From assembly GCA_037126765.1 (NCBI GenBank), contig JBBCBC010000001.1, forward strand, positions 28,194,804 to 28,258,803: DNA of 64,000 bases. The letters are read 5' to 3'. The translations under genes were made by a program, and so were the position numbers. Source of the stretch: Stenogyne calaminthoides. Lineage: Eukaryota > Streptophyta > Magnoliopsida > Lamiales > Lamiaceae. Below, one piece after another: positions 44,254 through 56,538 of this stretch; positions within the stretch are counted from its first letter, which is position 1, and every line of letters begins with the position of its first letter. A model generated the notes under the pieces. That model had not been told where the DNA came from. It saw only the letters and a list, made by a program, of their open reading frames with translations, and ran no database searches.

Positions 44254-44869
44254 ATGCCTAAAAATGCGAGAGATCGGGTGATACACACCCTCTCCCCTCT
44301 AGGGACGGTCGGGGGGCTAGCCTCCAGCTCCTCCTCCAAGCGAAAGATGAAAGCCGAAATAAGGGAGATAGAGAACGCTAGGAAGATGGTGCTGCCTATC
44401 CTCTCCATGGGGGAAGAGTCCAGCACTATCGAGTTTGGAGAAAAGGACAAGGCAGGAGTGGTCTATCCCAATGTCGATCCCTTGGTGATCCGGGCCAACA
44501 TCATGGGGACTACGATTGTCTTGATTTATGGTCAACCAGAGGGCCTTCTGCAACATTCTTTTCAAGAAAACCCTGGACCAACTCGGGGATTATGATGCCT
44601 ACATCACCCCATGCGACCACCTCGTGAAGGGTTTTGGCGATGCTACCGTTAGGCCCACCGGGATGATCCCACTGGCCGTCGAGCTGATCTCCACACTGAA
44701 TAGCGGAGTTAGGGCAACTAGACTATTAGATTTTCTAGTAGTCGACCTCCCCAACTCCTATAATGGTTTCCTGGGGAGGCCTTTTGAACATGAATTCGAG
44801 GCTGCGTCCTCTACTTTCTATTTAAAAAAATTCCCCACCAAGAGTGGGGTGGTTTCAAGACCAAGTTAA
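44254..44869 (+). pseudogene. Tat element protease region (frameshifted)
   Basis: Two overlapping frames are needed. The first (44254-44595) carries NVDPLVIRANIMGTTIVLIYG, and the second (44528-44869) CNILFKKTLDQLG, VKGFGDATVRPTGMIPLAVE and LLDFLVVDLPNSYNGFLGRP. These are the conserved blocks around the gypsy aspartic protease. The expected Asp of the active site appears as Tyr (LIYGQ), and the frame changes directly after it, so the enzyme is dead. Confidence 0.75.
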
Positions 44870-45166
44870 GGGCAACCAAGTCGATGCAAGAGGTTATTTG
44901 ATTTACTCTTCGTCTCCTTTCAATTCTGCACAAGTACCTATCAAACAAGCATTTGTAATAGATAACAATGAACAAGACGAAGAGTTAAGTGAGAAAAGGG
45001 TAAAATTTAAAAAAAAAACTTACAAATGACCTCGACGAGAATAGAGGCCTTTAACCCGACGAGTTCCTAGTCGAGGCCAAAATTGACAACCCCCGACAAG
45101 ATGGCCCAAGGTCCGTCCCAGGGGAAGAACTCGAAAAAGTCAAACTAGATCCAACTCGCCCGAATC

Positions 45167-46783
45167 TAGAAGTCATTATTGGCTCCAAGATACCGAACGA
45201 CCTGAAGGGGGAAGTGATCGACTTTCTCAAAAAGAACTTGGATGTCTTTGCATGGTCGCACTAGGATATGGTGGGAATAAATTTGGAAGTCGCGTGTCAC
45301 CGACTTCACATTGACCCATCTCGGAGACCGGTTGCCCAGAAGTCGCTTTAGCCGAAGAGGTAAAGAAGTTGGCCGGATAACGACACGATCATGCAGTGGT
45401 AAACCGACCCAAAAAATTGGCCAATGCAAGATTAGTAAAAAGTCCAACGGAACCTGGCGGTTGTGTATCGACTTTACCGACCTCAATGAGGCCTGCCCAA
45501 AAGATTTCTTTCCCATGCCACACATCGACCACCTGATAGATAACACGGCCGGGCACGAGATGATGTCATTCATGGATGCTTTTGCGGGTTACCACCAAAT
45601 AGCCATGCATGAACCAGATCGACAACACACCTCTTTTCTGACCGAGAAAAACTTATATTGCTGGAAGAGAATGCCATTCGGCCTGAAGAACGCCGGGGCA
45701 ACCTACCAAAGACTTGTCAATTATATGTTTGCCGATCAGATCGGGAAGTCGGTAGAGGTGTATGTCGATGATATTGTCATCAAGAGCTTAAAAAGAGAGG
45801 ATCATCTATTTCACCTCGCACAGACCTTCGATATCCTCAGGAAGTTCAATATGAGACTCAACCCCAAGAAGTGCAACTTTAGAGTGGAGTCAGGGAAGTT
45901 CTTGGGACATCTAGTCAGTAAGCGGGGGATCGAGGCAAATCCAGGGAAGGTCAAGGCCGTACTGGATATGGGGGCACCCCGTAATGTGAAAGAGGTTCAG
46001 AGACTCACGGGATGTCTGGCCGCACTAAGCAGGTTCATCTCCCGAATGGGGGATAAATGCAAGCCGATGTTCGACACGATCCGTAAGAAAGCAAAGTTCG
46101 AGTGGACACCCGAAAACCAGGATGCCTTCGAAAAAATCAAAGCGTACCTGGCGGATGTGAGCATACTGTCCAAACCTGTCCCGGGAGAGAAGTTGTTCCT
46201 GTATCTCGCGGCTTCGAAGACCGCCTTGAGCTCAGTATTAGTCCGAGCCGAGGCCCAGATCCACCTGCCCATTTACTTTGTCAGCCAGACATTGAACGAG
46301 ACGGAGCAACGCTACCCATCGCTAGAGAAGCTGGCATACACATTATTCATGAGTGTGAAGAAGTTGAGGCCTTACTTTTTCGATCACCAGGTCAAGGTTC
46401 TCACTTCCATGACGCTGCGGAACGTGCTCCACCGACCAGACACTTCAGGCCGATGTCTCAAATGGGCCATTGAGGTCGAGCAATATGGTGTGACTTATGC
46501 GCCACGACCTGCAGTTAAGGTCCAAACTCTGGCCGATTTCTTAGTGGAGCTTACATTCCCTTCTGAAGCAGAGAATTCGAGCGGTTTGCCGTGGGAGCTG
46601 TTCGTAGACGGGTCGGCGACCTCTCACAAGTTGGGAGTCGGCCTAGTCTTAACGAGTCCTGAGGGGATCTCATTCCAGTACGCCATTACCTTTGATTTTC
46701 CCGCAACGAATAATGAGGCCGAATATGAGGCGCTTATCAGCGGCTTAGAAATGGGAATGGCCATGGGCGTCAAGAGATTGTAG
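45167..46783 (+). pseudogene. Tat element reverse transcriptase, RNase H and start of second RNase H
   Basis: The region begins with SKIPNDLKGEVIDFL and DVFAWSH followed by a stop at 45262-45264. From 45311 a 490-codon frame carries the reverse transcriptase (RLCIDFTDLNEACPKDFFP, PFGLKNAGATYQRLV, catalytic YVDDI near 45760), RNase H (KLFLYLAASKTALSSVL, where the first Asp of the usual L-S-x-x-A block is not evident) and the additional RNase H (ELFVDGSATSHKLGVGLVL, NNEAEYEALISGL). The frame stops at 46781-46783, just before HTDSP of the second RNase H. The N-terminal fingers are partly deleted. Confidence 0.85.
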
Positions 46784-47218
46784 GTCCATACCGACTCCCC
46801 CGTGGCCCCGCCAAGTTTCGCGAAGTACGAGGCTAGGGATGATAGGATGGCGACTGTCGGGAAATTGTAAAAACACTTGTGCACGAAGTTCGCACAGATC
46901 CATGTCGTCAGCTGATACCGGTAGAGAGGTAACTCACGAAGCCGATGCTCGCCCCGCCAATGACCTCTCGGCGATCACCGGACATGAAAGATATCACCAT
47001 AACGACACTTCCCCACCCATCCACCGCGCAAAGTAACTCAGAATAAAGATTAGAAACCCCCGTGTCGAATCGATGACACCCATCATGGAGTATCCGATAA
47101 GCGAGATCTCGCCAACCCGGATCAAGGCCGGTGCTCGGCGATTCGCGATTCACGGGCTGCCTGAGACGTAATGATCGATGGGGAGTTATACAAGCGAGCT
47201 TGACATGCCCTCTTCTCT

Positions 47219-48278
47219 ATGTATTACGCTGAACAAGGTCAAATCATTCTTCGAAAATACATGAAGGGGCATCGAAAAACCACACCGTGGGAGTCGCCCA
47301 AGACCACGCAGGCGAGGATATTTCAGCCAACCTTAAGGGCCGATGCCATCATTTTCGCCCGCAAATGGCCACAAGTGTCAGATCTATGCTCCTCCATCAA
47401 GATCGCACCGGAAGAGCTCTGGCATCCTCGATCCTTGGCCTTTTGCAAAGTGGGGATAGACATCATTGGGCCCTCCTTAACGGCCCCGGGATCCATCAAG
47501 TATGCCCAGTAGCGGTGGATTACTTCACAAAAATGGGCGAAGGCTGAGGCATTGGCGACCATATCTGAAGATCATGTCATCAGGTTCATATGGCGAAACA
47601 TTATCTGCAGGTTCGGGTTACCTCAGGCGATCATATCAGACAATGGAAAGTAGTTCGACTGTATTAAGATCGACGCCTTATTCAAAAAGTGGAAGATCAC
47701 AAAGTTATTCTCTACCCCATACCACCCTCAATCAAACGGACAGATTGAGGCCGTGAACAAAATCATAAATCACACATTCAAGGCCAAGATCGATGGGGGA
47801 AAAGGGAAAAGGGGTAGCGAGCTCCCCGGATGTCTTTGTGGGTCATACAGAACGACTGCAGAACTCAATCAGGCGAAACCCTTTTCGCTAGCTTTTAAAC
47901 CCAGGGCGAAATGCGGAGGTCGACTTCTCGACCTTCCAAACCAGCCAGATCGCTTTCGACCATAATGACGAGGCCCTAGAAAGGAACCTCGACTTACTCG
48001 AGGAAAAGCGACTGGAGGCTAACATGAGAAATGCCAGATACAAGCAGAGGTTTGAGAGATATTACAACTCTAAGGTGCGACTTCGACGCTTCAAAGTCGG
48101 AGACCTAGTACTAAAAAAAATACTTGGAGACTCAAAAGGTGCCCTCGGTCCAAACTGGGAGGGCCCATTCCAGATATCAAAAGTCCTCCCAAATGGGGCA
48201 TACGAGCTCGAGAAAGCGGATGAGACCAAGGCCCAATACCCATGGAATGCAACTCACCTGAAGAAATACTATCAATAG
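47219..48278 (+). pseudogene. Tat element integrase (frameshifted)
   Basis: Three or more frames cover it. DIIGPSLTAPGSIKYA (47460 on) is the core-domain start, followed in another frame by VDYFTKMGE. The terminal piece (48024-48278) is open: RYYNSKVRLRRFKVGDLVL, GPNWEGPFQISKVLPNGAY and HLKKYYQ, the C-terminal DNA-binding part of gypsy integrases, which ends the polyprotein at TAG 48276-48278. Confidence 0.8.
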
Positions 48279-48388
48279 ATTTACACCTTTGTAATGATCA
48301 CATCGTTGTAAACAAATATTGTTGGTAGCATTAATTCTCTATTCTGTTTAAAAGAAAAAATTCCTATGTGTAGAAACCAAGCGGGTCG

Positions 48389-48512
48389 CACAAAAAACAT
48401 ATGATCGATAAAATGCATGCCACATGAAAGACATGATCGATAACATGCAGGTCGCATGAAAGACATGATTGATAACATGCAGGTCGCATAAAAGACATGA
48501 CTGATAACGTGC
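48389..48512. repeat. Tandem repeat, 32-bp unit, nearly four copies
   Basis: CATGAAAGACATGATCGATAA...GCAGGTCG repeats just after the integrase stop; the outer units are more diverged. Short 3' minisatellites are common in Tat elements. Confidence 0.8.
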
Positions 48513-48856
48513 GAACCCGAGGTGTGACTTTAGAAATACTGGAGGCGAGATCGCCACCCTAGCGGTGCGGTCATCCCCCGACTTTATAAGACGATTACGT
48601 AAATGTCCAAGAAACAAGTCGCATAGAAAATAAGATGACAAGGACTAAGCAAAAATCGCATAAGGAAATCAAGTCAACACAAGAAGGAATTAAAAAGGAG
48701 AACCCCATTACAATAGACCCAGAGGTCGGCAAAAGAAAGCATTCCAGCACAAAACAAGCGACTTGGTCTATACTGCGGAGCTACTCGAGCTAACGGCCCT
48801 CTGTTACGAAGGAGGTCGCTGAGGAAGATGCTGCAAAACTATCAGAAAAGGATGTC

Positions 48857-49231
48857 TTAACATCCGAGAAGTGTCAGATGTTGCAATGGGACTTCCCGCG
48901 TTGAATGAACACGAGTGTCATACATGTGGTGCAAAAAATTCAAGGGATTGTGAAGGGCATTTTGGCTTGATCGGATTCGCATATACAATACAAAATCCCT
49001 ACATGTCGGAAGATGCCCATCACCACTTATCCCGTCATCACGGTCGGCGCCCAAAGCACAGAGGGCCCGGGGCACCTCCATCATGGCGGGGGCAGGTCCG
49101 CCACCCGAGTGGTAGCAAAGCTTGGCAATGGCCGTATGGTCATCCTCCAATGAAGGCAACATCAGAAACGGGGGGAACTCAGGGACGGACTGAGTGACAA
49201 AATCCAGAGGTACAGAGTAGGAGAAGCCCAT
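48857..49231 (-). pseudogene. Partial second copy of the antisense gene start
   Basis: From ATG at 49231 the minus strand reads MGFSYSVPLDF, then PPFLMLPSLEDDHTAIAKL. This parallels PPRFLVSLSSNDDDVAIAHL at the start of the main antisense gene (52767). The open frame extends to 48857 but similarity appears to end after about 50 codons. An antisense TATA-like box lies about 120 bases upstream, at 49349-49357. Confidence 0.55.
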
Positions 49232-49348
49232 CGCCGGAGGGTACCTCAAGGGGGGAAGTTCGCCGGAGTTGCCCATACCAAGTTTGAGGACGATATATGA
49301 GGAGATCAGAGGGGGATAGTGCGCATGATCCACCTGAAATCCCGCCCC

Positions 49349-49357
49349 ATTTATAGA
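49349..49357 (-). promoter_or_regulatory. Antisense TATA-like box, duplicated module
   Basis: The minus strand reads CTATAAATG within TCATCTATAAATGGGGCGGG. The sequence on both sides matches, in order, the region around the antisense promoter at 52905-52915. Confidence 0.5.
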
Positions 49358-49666
49358 TGAAAGGCGGGGATCAAGTTGCAAATTTCGACTCTCGAAGGCC
49401 CCATAAAGAAACCGGCGCCGCACGAGCAGCGCGTGGGCAGTACGTGACTTCCGATTGGTCTAAATTACGGTGCCCGGCGCCACCAAATACCCAGGCCATC
49501 ATTGCGGATCTGTCACACGTCACGTCGATTCGGAGAATTGAGGCAACGACTCACCTCCCCCTGGATGAGATGGCGCCATAGGCACACTTCCCGAGTCCGA
49601 CCTGTCAGAAGTCAAAAAGAAATACGAATTCAAGTCAAGGCCCCAAGGCGAGCTGGCGACCTCGAC

Positions 49667-49680
49667 TTGGGGGGAATGAA
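49667..49680 (+). promoter_or_regulatory. Internal polypurine-tract-like sequence
   Basis: CTTGGGGGGAATGA resembles the true tract before the 3' LTR (TTGAGGGGCAAT, 53227-53238). The preceding 180 bases (ACTCACCTCCCC, CGACCTCGACTTG) also parallel 53050-53230. Confidence 0.5.
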
Positions 49681-49852
49681 ATGTGGGAGTTTTATTTTAT
49701 AATCAGAAACACCAAACACAAGACATAAAACAAAATAATTTCTTTCATTGATAAAGGACCCGAAGGTCGGGAGGTCTTGCATTACAAATCAAGGTCCGAA
49801 GGCCGGTACAATGATAAAAGAAAAATAAAAAGTGACCGGTAGGGTTGCATCT

Positions 49853-52767
49853 TCAATCCTTCTCCGCAGGGGCAGTTGAGGGCGGGTTTTTGACCGTCCC
49901 AAAAGGAGGGTCCTGGTGAGTAAGTGCCGGCGGATCGACCTCCGAGCTCGACACCTTCTCCACAACGGGCTCGGAAGGCATGTCAACTGCTGGGGGAACC
50001 ACCTTCGAGCTCGGCACCTCCTCCACAATAGGCTCGGAGGGAACGACAACTGCAGAGGGAGCGACTTCCAAGCCTGGCACCTCCTCCACGCGGGGTTCAG
50101 AAGATATAACAGCAGAGGGGCCAACCTTCTCAGGATCTGGGAGGGGGTGCACGAGCCGACTGGGATCAGGGAAGAAAGAAAGATCGATTCCCATGCCCTC
50201 CAAGTCCTTGATCTCCAGCAGGACATCGGGAGCCAGGGGGTTGTCGCGGACATATGTTGTGAGCTCAGCGACGAGCCCGCTGAGGTCGCCGGAGGGATTC
50301 TCCTTATGGCAAATCCGGATGGCACCCGCGAATGCCATCATGAACGCAAAGTTGGCGTTCACCTCCTCAGCGGCCTTAAACTGGGCCTCCCTGGTATCCA
50401 GCTCCCCTTTAATTTCGACCAGCTCCGCCTTTACCCCGACCAGGTCGGCCTCCACCTCGGCCACCTTCCCCTCCGCCCGAGCCGTCTTTAACTTCTCGGC
50501 CGCCAACGCGGCCTCCTCCTTAACCTGCCGTCCTTCCGCACGAACCGACCTCAATCTCTCGGTGGCCAACCCATCCTCGGTTTTAGCCAAGTGACCTTCA
50601 AGGGTTGAGATCCGTAGAAGGTTCTCTGATTTGGATCTCTCCAGGTCTTTCTGAGCCTCGGCAGCCGCCAGGATCAACTTGGCTTGATCAGAAACCCGAG
50701 CTCGCGACTCCCGGAGGTGCCTGATCTCGGTCTCCAGCTGGGCGCTAGATTTCTCCAGGAACAAGGCCGTCTTTTGGGAATGGACCATGGTCGAGTACAA
50801 GTTGTCCGTCACCTTCTGGCGACGTGCGTTGGCATGATCAGTACGAGTCCACCCCCGGGGGAGATTCCGCAGGCCGCGGGAGAGGTAACCGGGCTATTTC
50901 TCAGGGATCTCGTCCAGCTGGAACGGTGATCACCGGAGGAAGCTAACCACCTCCGGAGAAAACTCGCTGGCCTATAGTCGGGGCTAAAAAAGAAGATAAA
51001 CCATCAGATATATAAAGGGTAAAAAAGGATTTGGAAGAACAGGACGAGGACTTACTTATCCACTCGGGGGACCCGCATCCCACCAGATAGAGTCATCATC
51101 TTAAATGGCGACCTCTTCTCCGCCCGAGAGACCGGGGAGGCCAATCGAGGCGGGTGGCGGCGGGAGTGGGGTTGATGTAGCCACAGCGACACGGGCGGAC
51201 CAAATGAGACCTCCTGACCCTCTATTGATTGACCGGTAGGTCATGCTCTCCTCCTCACTTTCTTCCGGAAAGGTGCTCGAGAAAGTGAGTCGGATCCATT
51301 AACTTTCCTCTTACCCTTGTCACGGGCGAGGAGCAAAAGGGGTTCCGAACTTGAGGAGCGGCCTCACGGAGGTCGGCTTCGGAGAGAGCGGCCTCCACTT
51401 GAGGTGGGCCTCGGAGGAGCCCTTAAGTCGACACCATTTATCCTCTGGCAAACCACATCTTGTCGGAGGCCATAACGTCCGCTAGGGGCCGGCGCGATAG
51501 AACGGGGATATTGGGGTCTAAAGATAATGAAATCATAATGGTCAAATAGGTCGACAAATCTAAAAAGTTGATAAGACGCCGCGAGGATACTTACAAGGAT
51601 CTTCAAATGACGCGCACGTGTATAAGCTTCTACTTGAGCGGGCCGAGCTCGGAGTTCGTGTATGTTGGACGTTCCTACAATTTTAGGGGTATCACGGACT
51701 AGATTGAAGGCCTCCAAGAAGTCCCAATACAGGTTGGATTTTTGAGGCGTGAACACTGCAAAAGAAAATGAGAATTAGATCAATACGACTTCGGAACCAA
51801 GAGCATGAGATTTACCGTGTTCTACTCGGCTCACATAATCAGTCGGGACATGTATGGGCAGACTGCTTGAAGGGTCCACGAACTCCCACGCCCCTCCAAC
51901 GAACCACCACTTCCTGTGCCAACCATCGACTTTGTTAGGGATCCCACTCATGAGCTCCCTGCCTCGGCAAAGTCGTACGGCATTGTAGCCGCCGGCTTGG
52001 GCAATGGGCGTCATCACGAAAGATATTTCTCCAGGGTTCGGCAACCGATATAACCCGGCCTGTCCCAGAACAGTTATGGTGGAGAGAATGTAACTCTAGT
52101 CGTTCGGGGTTATTTGCGTAAGGCTTTGGTTCCAGGCCGCGAGCAGGTGAGAAATAGTCGGGTGCAACGAGAATCTAATCCCGGCCTCCATGGTATGTTC
52201 GTTCACGGCTATCATCCCGGCCGGGGGCTAGTCGGCACTTTCGTCGGAGGTCGCTCCATAAAAGTGCACATCCCGGGGCACCTTGTATAAGCGACGAAAG
52301 GAGCGCACGTATTGATCGGACAACACTGACCGATTCTTTTCCTGAGAAGCCACAAAGTCCTACCTGACCGACTTCCGATAGCTGCGCTCAGGTCACTTGT
52401 ATGGAGCTCGAAGGTGATAGGAGTTGTAATCGAAGACCCGTTCAAAGGCCCCATACCTGCGGGCCGGGTCAAATGGACCCGCTGTCGTCGTCTCCTCCGA
52501 CGCAACGGCGCGTAGGGGGCTGGGATTTAGTACGGGGAGGTGAATGATTTCCTCCAACTCCGCCAAGAATTGCTCATCGTCGTCGTTACCCCCTTCATCC
52601 CTGTTGTCAATCGGGGCACTGGTAGACGAGAACACCCCCATGTTGAGGGCGGCGGAGCCGGGGTCGGGAAGACGGCGAAGGTGAGCTATGGCCACATCAT
52701 CATCATTCGAAGACAACGAAACCAAAAATCGAGGTGGCGTGGGAGCAGATGGTGAATTGAAGGCCAT
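49853..52767 (-). pseudogene. Antisense gene of the Tat element (gypsy 'transposase 28'-like, coiled coil)
   Basis: It starts at ATG 52767 (MAFNSPSAPTPPRFLVSL). The first exon-like block runs to 52393. Further blocks carry VPRDVHFYGATSDESAD and AGIRFSLHPTISHLLAAWNQ, then NPGEISFVMTPIAQAGGYNA and WHRKWWFVGGAWEFV (52044-51775), matching the plant family long annotated as putative gypsy-type transposon protein (PF04195). The last part (50812-49853, 319 codons) is open: a Glu/Lys/Ala-rich coiled coil (about residues 20-150) and a Pro/Val/Ser/Glu-rich repeat tail (VPSEP, VEEVP). Stops (for example within PND-stop-SYI, near 52090) break it. Similar antisense ORFs are known in Tat elements; their role is unknown. 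Confidence 0.7.
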
Positions 52768-52904
52768 AGGGAGGTTTGAAAAAGGGTGAATGCGTTACCT
52801 GGTTCAGCTTCGTTCGAAAGTTCGGAAGCTCGCCGAAAAACTCTATAGCGAAGGTTCAGCTGCACGAAGGTTGAGGGTAAAGGGTTTATGCCTAAAACCC
52901 TCGC

Positions 52905-52915
52905 CCTTTTTATAG
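52905..52915 (-). promoter_or_regulatory. Antisense gene TATA box
   Basis: The minus strand reads CTATAAAAAGG, about 140 bases upstream of the ATG at 52767. It is a good TATA consensus on the strand of the antisense gene, so this gene could be transcribed against the retroelement. Confidence 0.6.
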
Positions 52916-53224
52916 AGGAGGAGGAGGGTCGAAATGTAATATGAATATAGTCAGGACCCCCCCGAAGGAAATAAAGTCGCACGGGCAGCGCGTGGTCGAC
53001 ACCACATCTGCAGGTTGGGCGAGCTCGCGGTACGTGACGACACTTGTCAGCCGAGCCATCATGACAGATCGGTCATAGCCTCTGTTGATTCAGGGAATCG
53101 AGGCGACGATTCGCCTCCCCAAGGATGATGATGCGCTTCGGGCACAAATCCCGAGATGGACTTGCCATAGGTCGGTAAGAATCAACGGTTCAAGATAAGA
53201 TCCCAAAGCAAGCTTGCGACCTCA

Positions 53225-53238
53225 TCTTGAGGGGCAAT
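53225..53238 (+). promoter_or_regulatory. Polypurine tract of the Tat element
   Basis: TCTTGAGGGGCAAT directly precedes the TG of the 3' LTR, the expected place for the plus-strand primer. Confidence 0.75.
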
Positions 53239-53856
53239 TGTTGTAAGGAGAAATAACCCGACTTGAAGGAAGCCGGGAATTGGGCCGTCTTATGGTCAGC
53301 TTGTTGTCCGACATCGTCCATTTGGAGCAAGACATGAAGCGACTTCGGAGTCTCGGTAAGTCGCTGGGAGCTCGGGAAACTGCGAAGGTCCCAGAGGCGG
53401 CTTAGTGCGGTAAAGAGGTCGCGGGGCGACTTGATAGAACCCGGAAGTCGGGACCGGCCGAGTCCCGAGCTTAGTTGAAGATAAACATGGAAAAGATTCG
53501 GGTAGTTAGTGAGGCGGATTTCTCGGGATATAACCAGGGAATGTGTATCTGTAAGCGCGACTTGCGGAACAAGAAAAGGAACCCTAATTGGTCCACGAGA
53601 AGAAGCCCATTAAGACTGTAACCCTAGTTCTGTGTCTATAAATATTACTTGTAATGTACGTTGTAAAGGATCGAAATCTTAGAATCCTAGGCAGAAATAA
53701 TACAGTAAATATACTGGCTTGGTGCCCCCAGACGTAGTCTATTTCACGGACGAACTGGGTAATCAAATCGTGCGTTGTCTATCGTTCTCGTTATAATATT
53801 GATTGGAGCCCTATTGAAATACTTAATTGTTCGTCGGGAATAAACCGGGTACAACA
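53239..53856 (+). repeat. Tat element 3' LTR
   Basis: 618 bp, colinear with the 5' LTR, with CTATAAATATTACTTG at 53636 and TTGGTGCCCCCAGACGTAG at 53722. It ends at 53856, followed by the target duplicate AAGTT. Confidence 0.9.
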
Positions 53857-53969
53857 AAGTTATCTTCATTTATTTTTTCAATCTGAATTATATTATATAA
53901 ATAGTAATATCAATAGATTTTGATTTGTCTCACCATCAATCCAACATTATATCATTGATTAGGTCTGGT

Positions 53970-54178
53970 ATGCACATAGGTGCACCGTGCACTAATAGTG
54001 TATTTTAAAATCGTGTGACTTGTTATACTGAAAAGTGCAACTTATTTATACTGAATCGTGCACTATTAATATGAAAAAATAATTGCACGGTTCAGTGTAA
54101 ATAAATTGCATTTTTCAGTATAATAAGTAGCACGATTCTAAAATGCACTAAGAGTGCACGGTGCATCTGGGTGTACAT
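53970..54178. mobile_element. Fold-back MITE, copy A
   Basis: Both halves are inverted copies: GGTGCACCGTGCAC, CTTGTTATACTGAAAAGTGC and TTATTTATACTGAATCGTGC on the left mirror GTGCACGGTGCA, CATTTTTCAGTATAATAAG and GCACGGTTCAGTGTAAATAA on the right. The length of about 210 bp and lack of coding fit a MITE. Exact ends and target duplication are unclear. Confidence 0.7.
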
Positions 54179-54600
54179 GTGACCCACTCTCTTTCATTTC
54201 CTACAAAATTTACCGTTACTTTCAAAAATAAAATTGAAGAATTAGTAGGTAGAGAGAGTTTGAGCCGTCTCGCAATTTCTGTGATACTACATCGACTCGC
54301 ACTAATTATTAATACTCCTATTTTACAATTGAATGAGAGTTATAGCGTGGCAGTACAGTAGAACGTGTGTAAGAGATTCTGGAGGATAATCTAACAAAAT
54401 TTGGACAAATAAAAAGATACTGTGAATAATTAATTATGGGACAGCAAGTCAATAATTAATAATATAACCTGGTCGAATTGCGACCACTATTTGGTTAATA
54501 AATAATTAGCATAGACGTGGGATTAGAGGCGTCCGCTAGCTGTTTTTTATTAATATTCCACCACAAAATAATTCATCTCCACATATATATAATTAATTAC

Positions 54601-54841
54601 TACTCCCTCTGTCCCCCAAAAGTATGCTCAGAAGGCTGAAATATATTTTACGAAAAGGTAAATTAAGCACGTCTACGGACACAATTTTTTTAATCTTTAT
54701 AGTCCAACAAACACTTAATTACTCAAGTTATTATTATACTTTACTCACATTTAATTATGTTATTCATAAATGGACTTAATCTACCTTTTCGTAAAACATG
54801 TTTAAATCTTCTGAACATACTTTTAGGGGACGGAGGTAGTA
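54601..54841. mobile_element. Stowaway MITE
   Basis: Starts TACTCCCTCTGTCCCCCAAA and ends in the inverse (GGGGACGGAGGTAGTA); TA at both tips. The inverted arms continue for about 50 bases (AGTATGCTCAGAAG against CTTCTGAACATACT). 241 bp. Confidence 0.85.
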
Positions 54842-55249
54842 GTATATATCATCAGATATACTTGTATATATATATATATATGTGAATTAATTTACCACCT
54901 GTCAAGTATCTAAATACTATGTACGTTTGTTATTTAATCGGGCAATAACATGGCAGCCGCCCCACAATTGCATAATTACCTATACAATTACTACCTAAGC
55001 TGCTGGCTTTTATGCCTACACATACTTTGAAAACTACACATCACCAAGGTCATGTACATTTTCAGGGTTTTTTTTATATATTATAATATTGATAATGTCA
55101 CGTACACATGTGATCACTTTTATTGTAAAATTACAAGTAGGGAACTGATATTTTTTTATATGACATTTCGCTTTTAGTTATAAGCATAGAGTCATCTTAC
55201 TTTTATAACAAGTGAAAGTACAAATAACACTAAATTTTTTAAAGAGTTG

Positions 55250-55455
55250 ATATAATGTGTATCATGCATCGTGCACTCATAGTAAATTTTAGAAATGTGC
55301 AACTTGTTATACTGAAATATGCAATTTATTTATACTGAATTGTGTAAATATTAATATGTAAAAATAATTGTACATTTCAGTATTAACAAATTTCATCTTT
55401 TAGTATAACAAATTTCACGGTTCTAAAATGCACTATAAGTGCACGGTGCACTTGG
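55250..55455. mobile_element. Fold-back MITE, copy B of the 53970 family
   Basis: Same layout as copy A: GCATCGTGCACTCATAGTAA on the left, TATACTGAA words inside, and GCACTATAAGTGCACGGTGC on the right. Confidence 0.65.
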
Positions 55456-56538
55456 ATTTTTTAGTACGAATTAAATGGAAAGGATTAAGCATACTATGTA
55501 ATGAGTAACACTTCCATAAGATATGTCTATACGTTAACTCTATCATTGTTATGCATAAAAATTTATAACAGTTGTGCATAAAAATTATCATTGTTTAAAA
55601 AATATTTTATTTTTCGAATAGTGATAGTTTTTCTTCATAACGGTGACAATTTTTATGCATAACAATGATACTTTTTATATATAATAGTGACATTAAAAAA
55701 AAATTATCGTGAACTCAGGTTTCACTCAAAATTTTACATTATTTAATTTGGTAAAAGGAAATTTGGAAGTCATGAGTTTTACATTTTCAAATTGAAATAA
55801 TTCATCGATCGAGAGTGATAAAATTAATTATGGTGACATGAGGCTTATAAACTTGGATATAGTTATTTGTTAAATTAAATATTTCACAACTATAAATGGA
55901 GACTTATATTGATGGGGACATGATAATTGTATATGAATGTAAATACTCCTTAATGATGAGAAGTATTATATATATATTTAATTATTTATAAATATCATTA
56001 TGTATATTTTATAGGCATGTGCATGTAGAGTAGGAGATATGGAGTATAGTAGTGCTCACACATATGACAAGGACGAGCTCACATGAACCCAGCCAGATAA
56101 TTGGTGGGCCCCTACTCCATAACCATATACTTTATGACTTTTAGAGGAATTTAATTTAAACCAACTTGAGTTGCTGATTTACTGTTTTAATTTACTAATT
56201 AATTCAAATATCTAATGTATTAGAATAATACTATGGTTGGTGGTGCTTAAATTTTTAATATAATCGTAACCTCAATTTGTCACCTTTTTTTGATTCAGTT
56301 TGACCTTTCTGATACCTACACAGCGTATCATGATTTATACGTATGCGCAGATTATCAGGTTTTATTATATTAATTACACATGAGATTACATACATACATA
56401 TACGTATATATTTTGATAATTAATTGAAAGAGTATATTTATGAATAGTGTAAAATTAATTTGCATTTTCTTTTATAACGGTCATCGTAATTTTATATAGT
56501 ATACGCTGTGCTACATTAATAAATTTTAACAAGTCAAC

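Larger units (their letters stand above)
42037..53856 (+). mobile_element. Ty3/gypsy Tat-type retrotransposon, 11.8 kb
   Basis: The LTRs (42037-42659 and 53239-53856) start TGTTGTAAGG and end GGTACAACA. The 5-bp target duplication AAGTT is present at 42032-42036 and 53857-53861. A primer site follows the 5' LTR and a purine tract precedes the 3' LTR. Order: gag, protease, reverse transcriptase, RNase H, second RNase H, integrase, then a 5-kb 3' region with an antisense gene. The second RNase H before integrase and the antisense ORF are marks of the Tat lineage (Retand/Ogre relatives). All genes are broken. Confidence 0.92.

Noticed and set aside
49853..50812. Coiled-coil protein resembling a cellular structural gene
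   Set aside because: It lies inside the LTR-bounded Tat element, antisense, in the known place of the accessory gene, so it is not a host gene.
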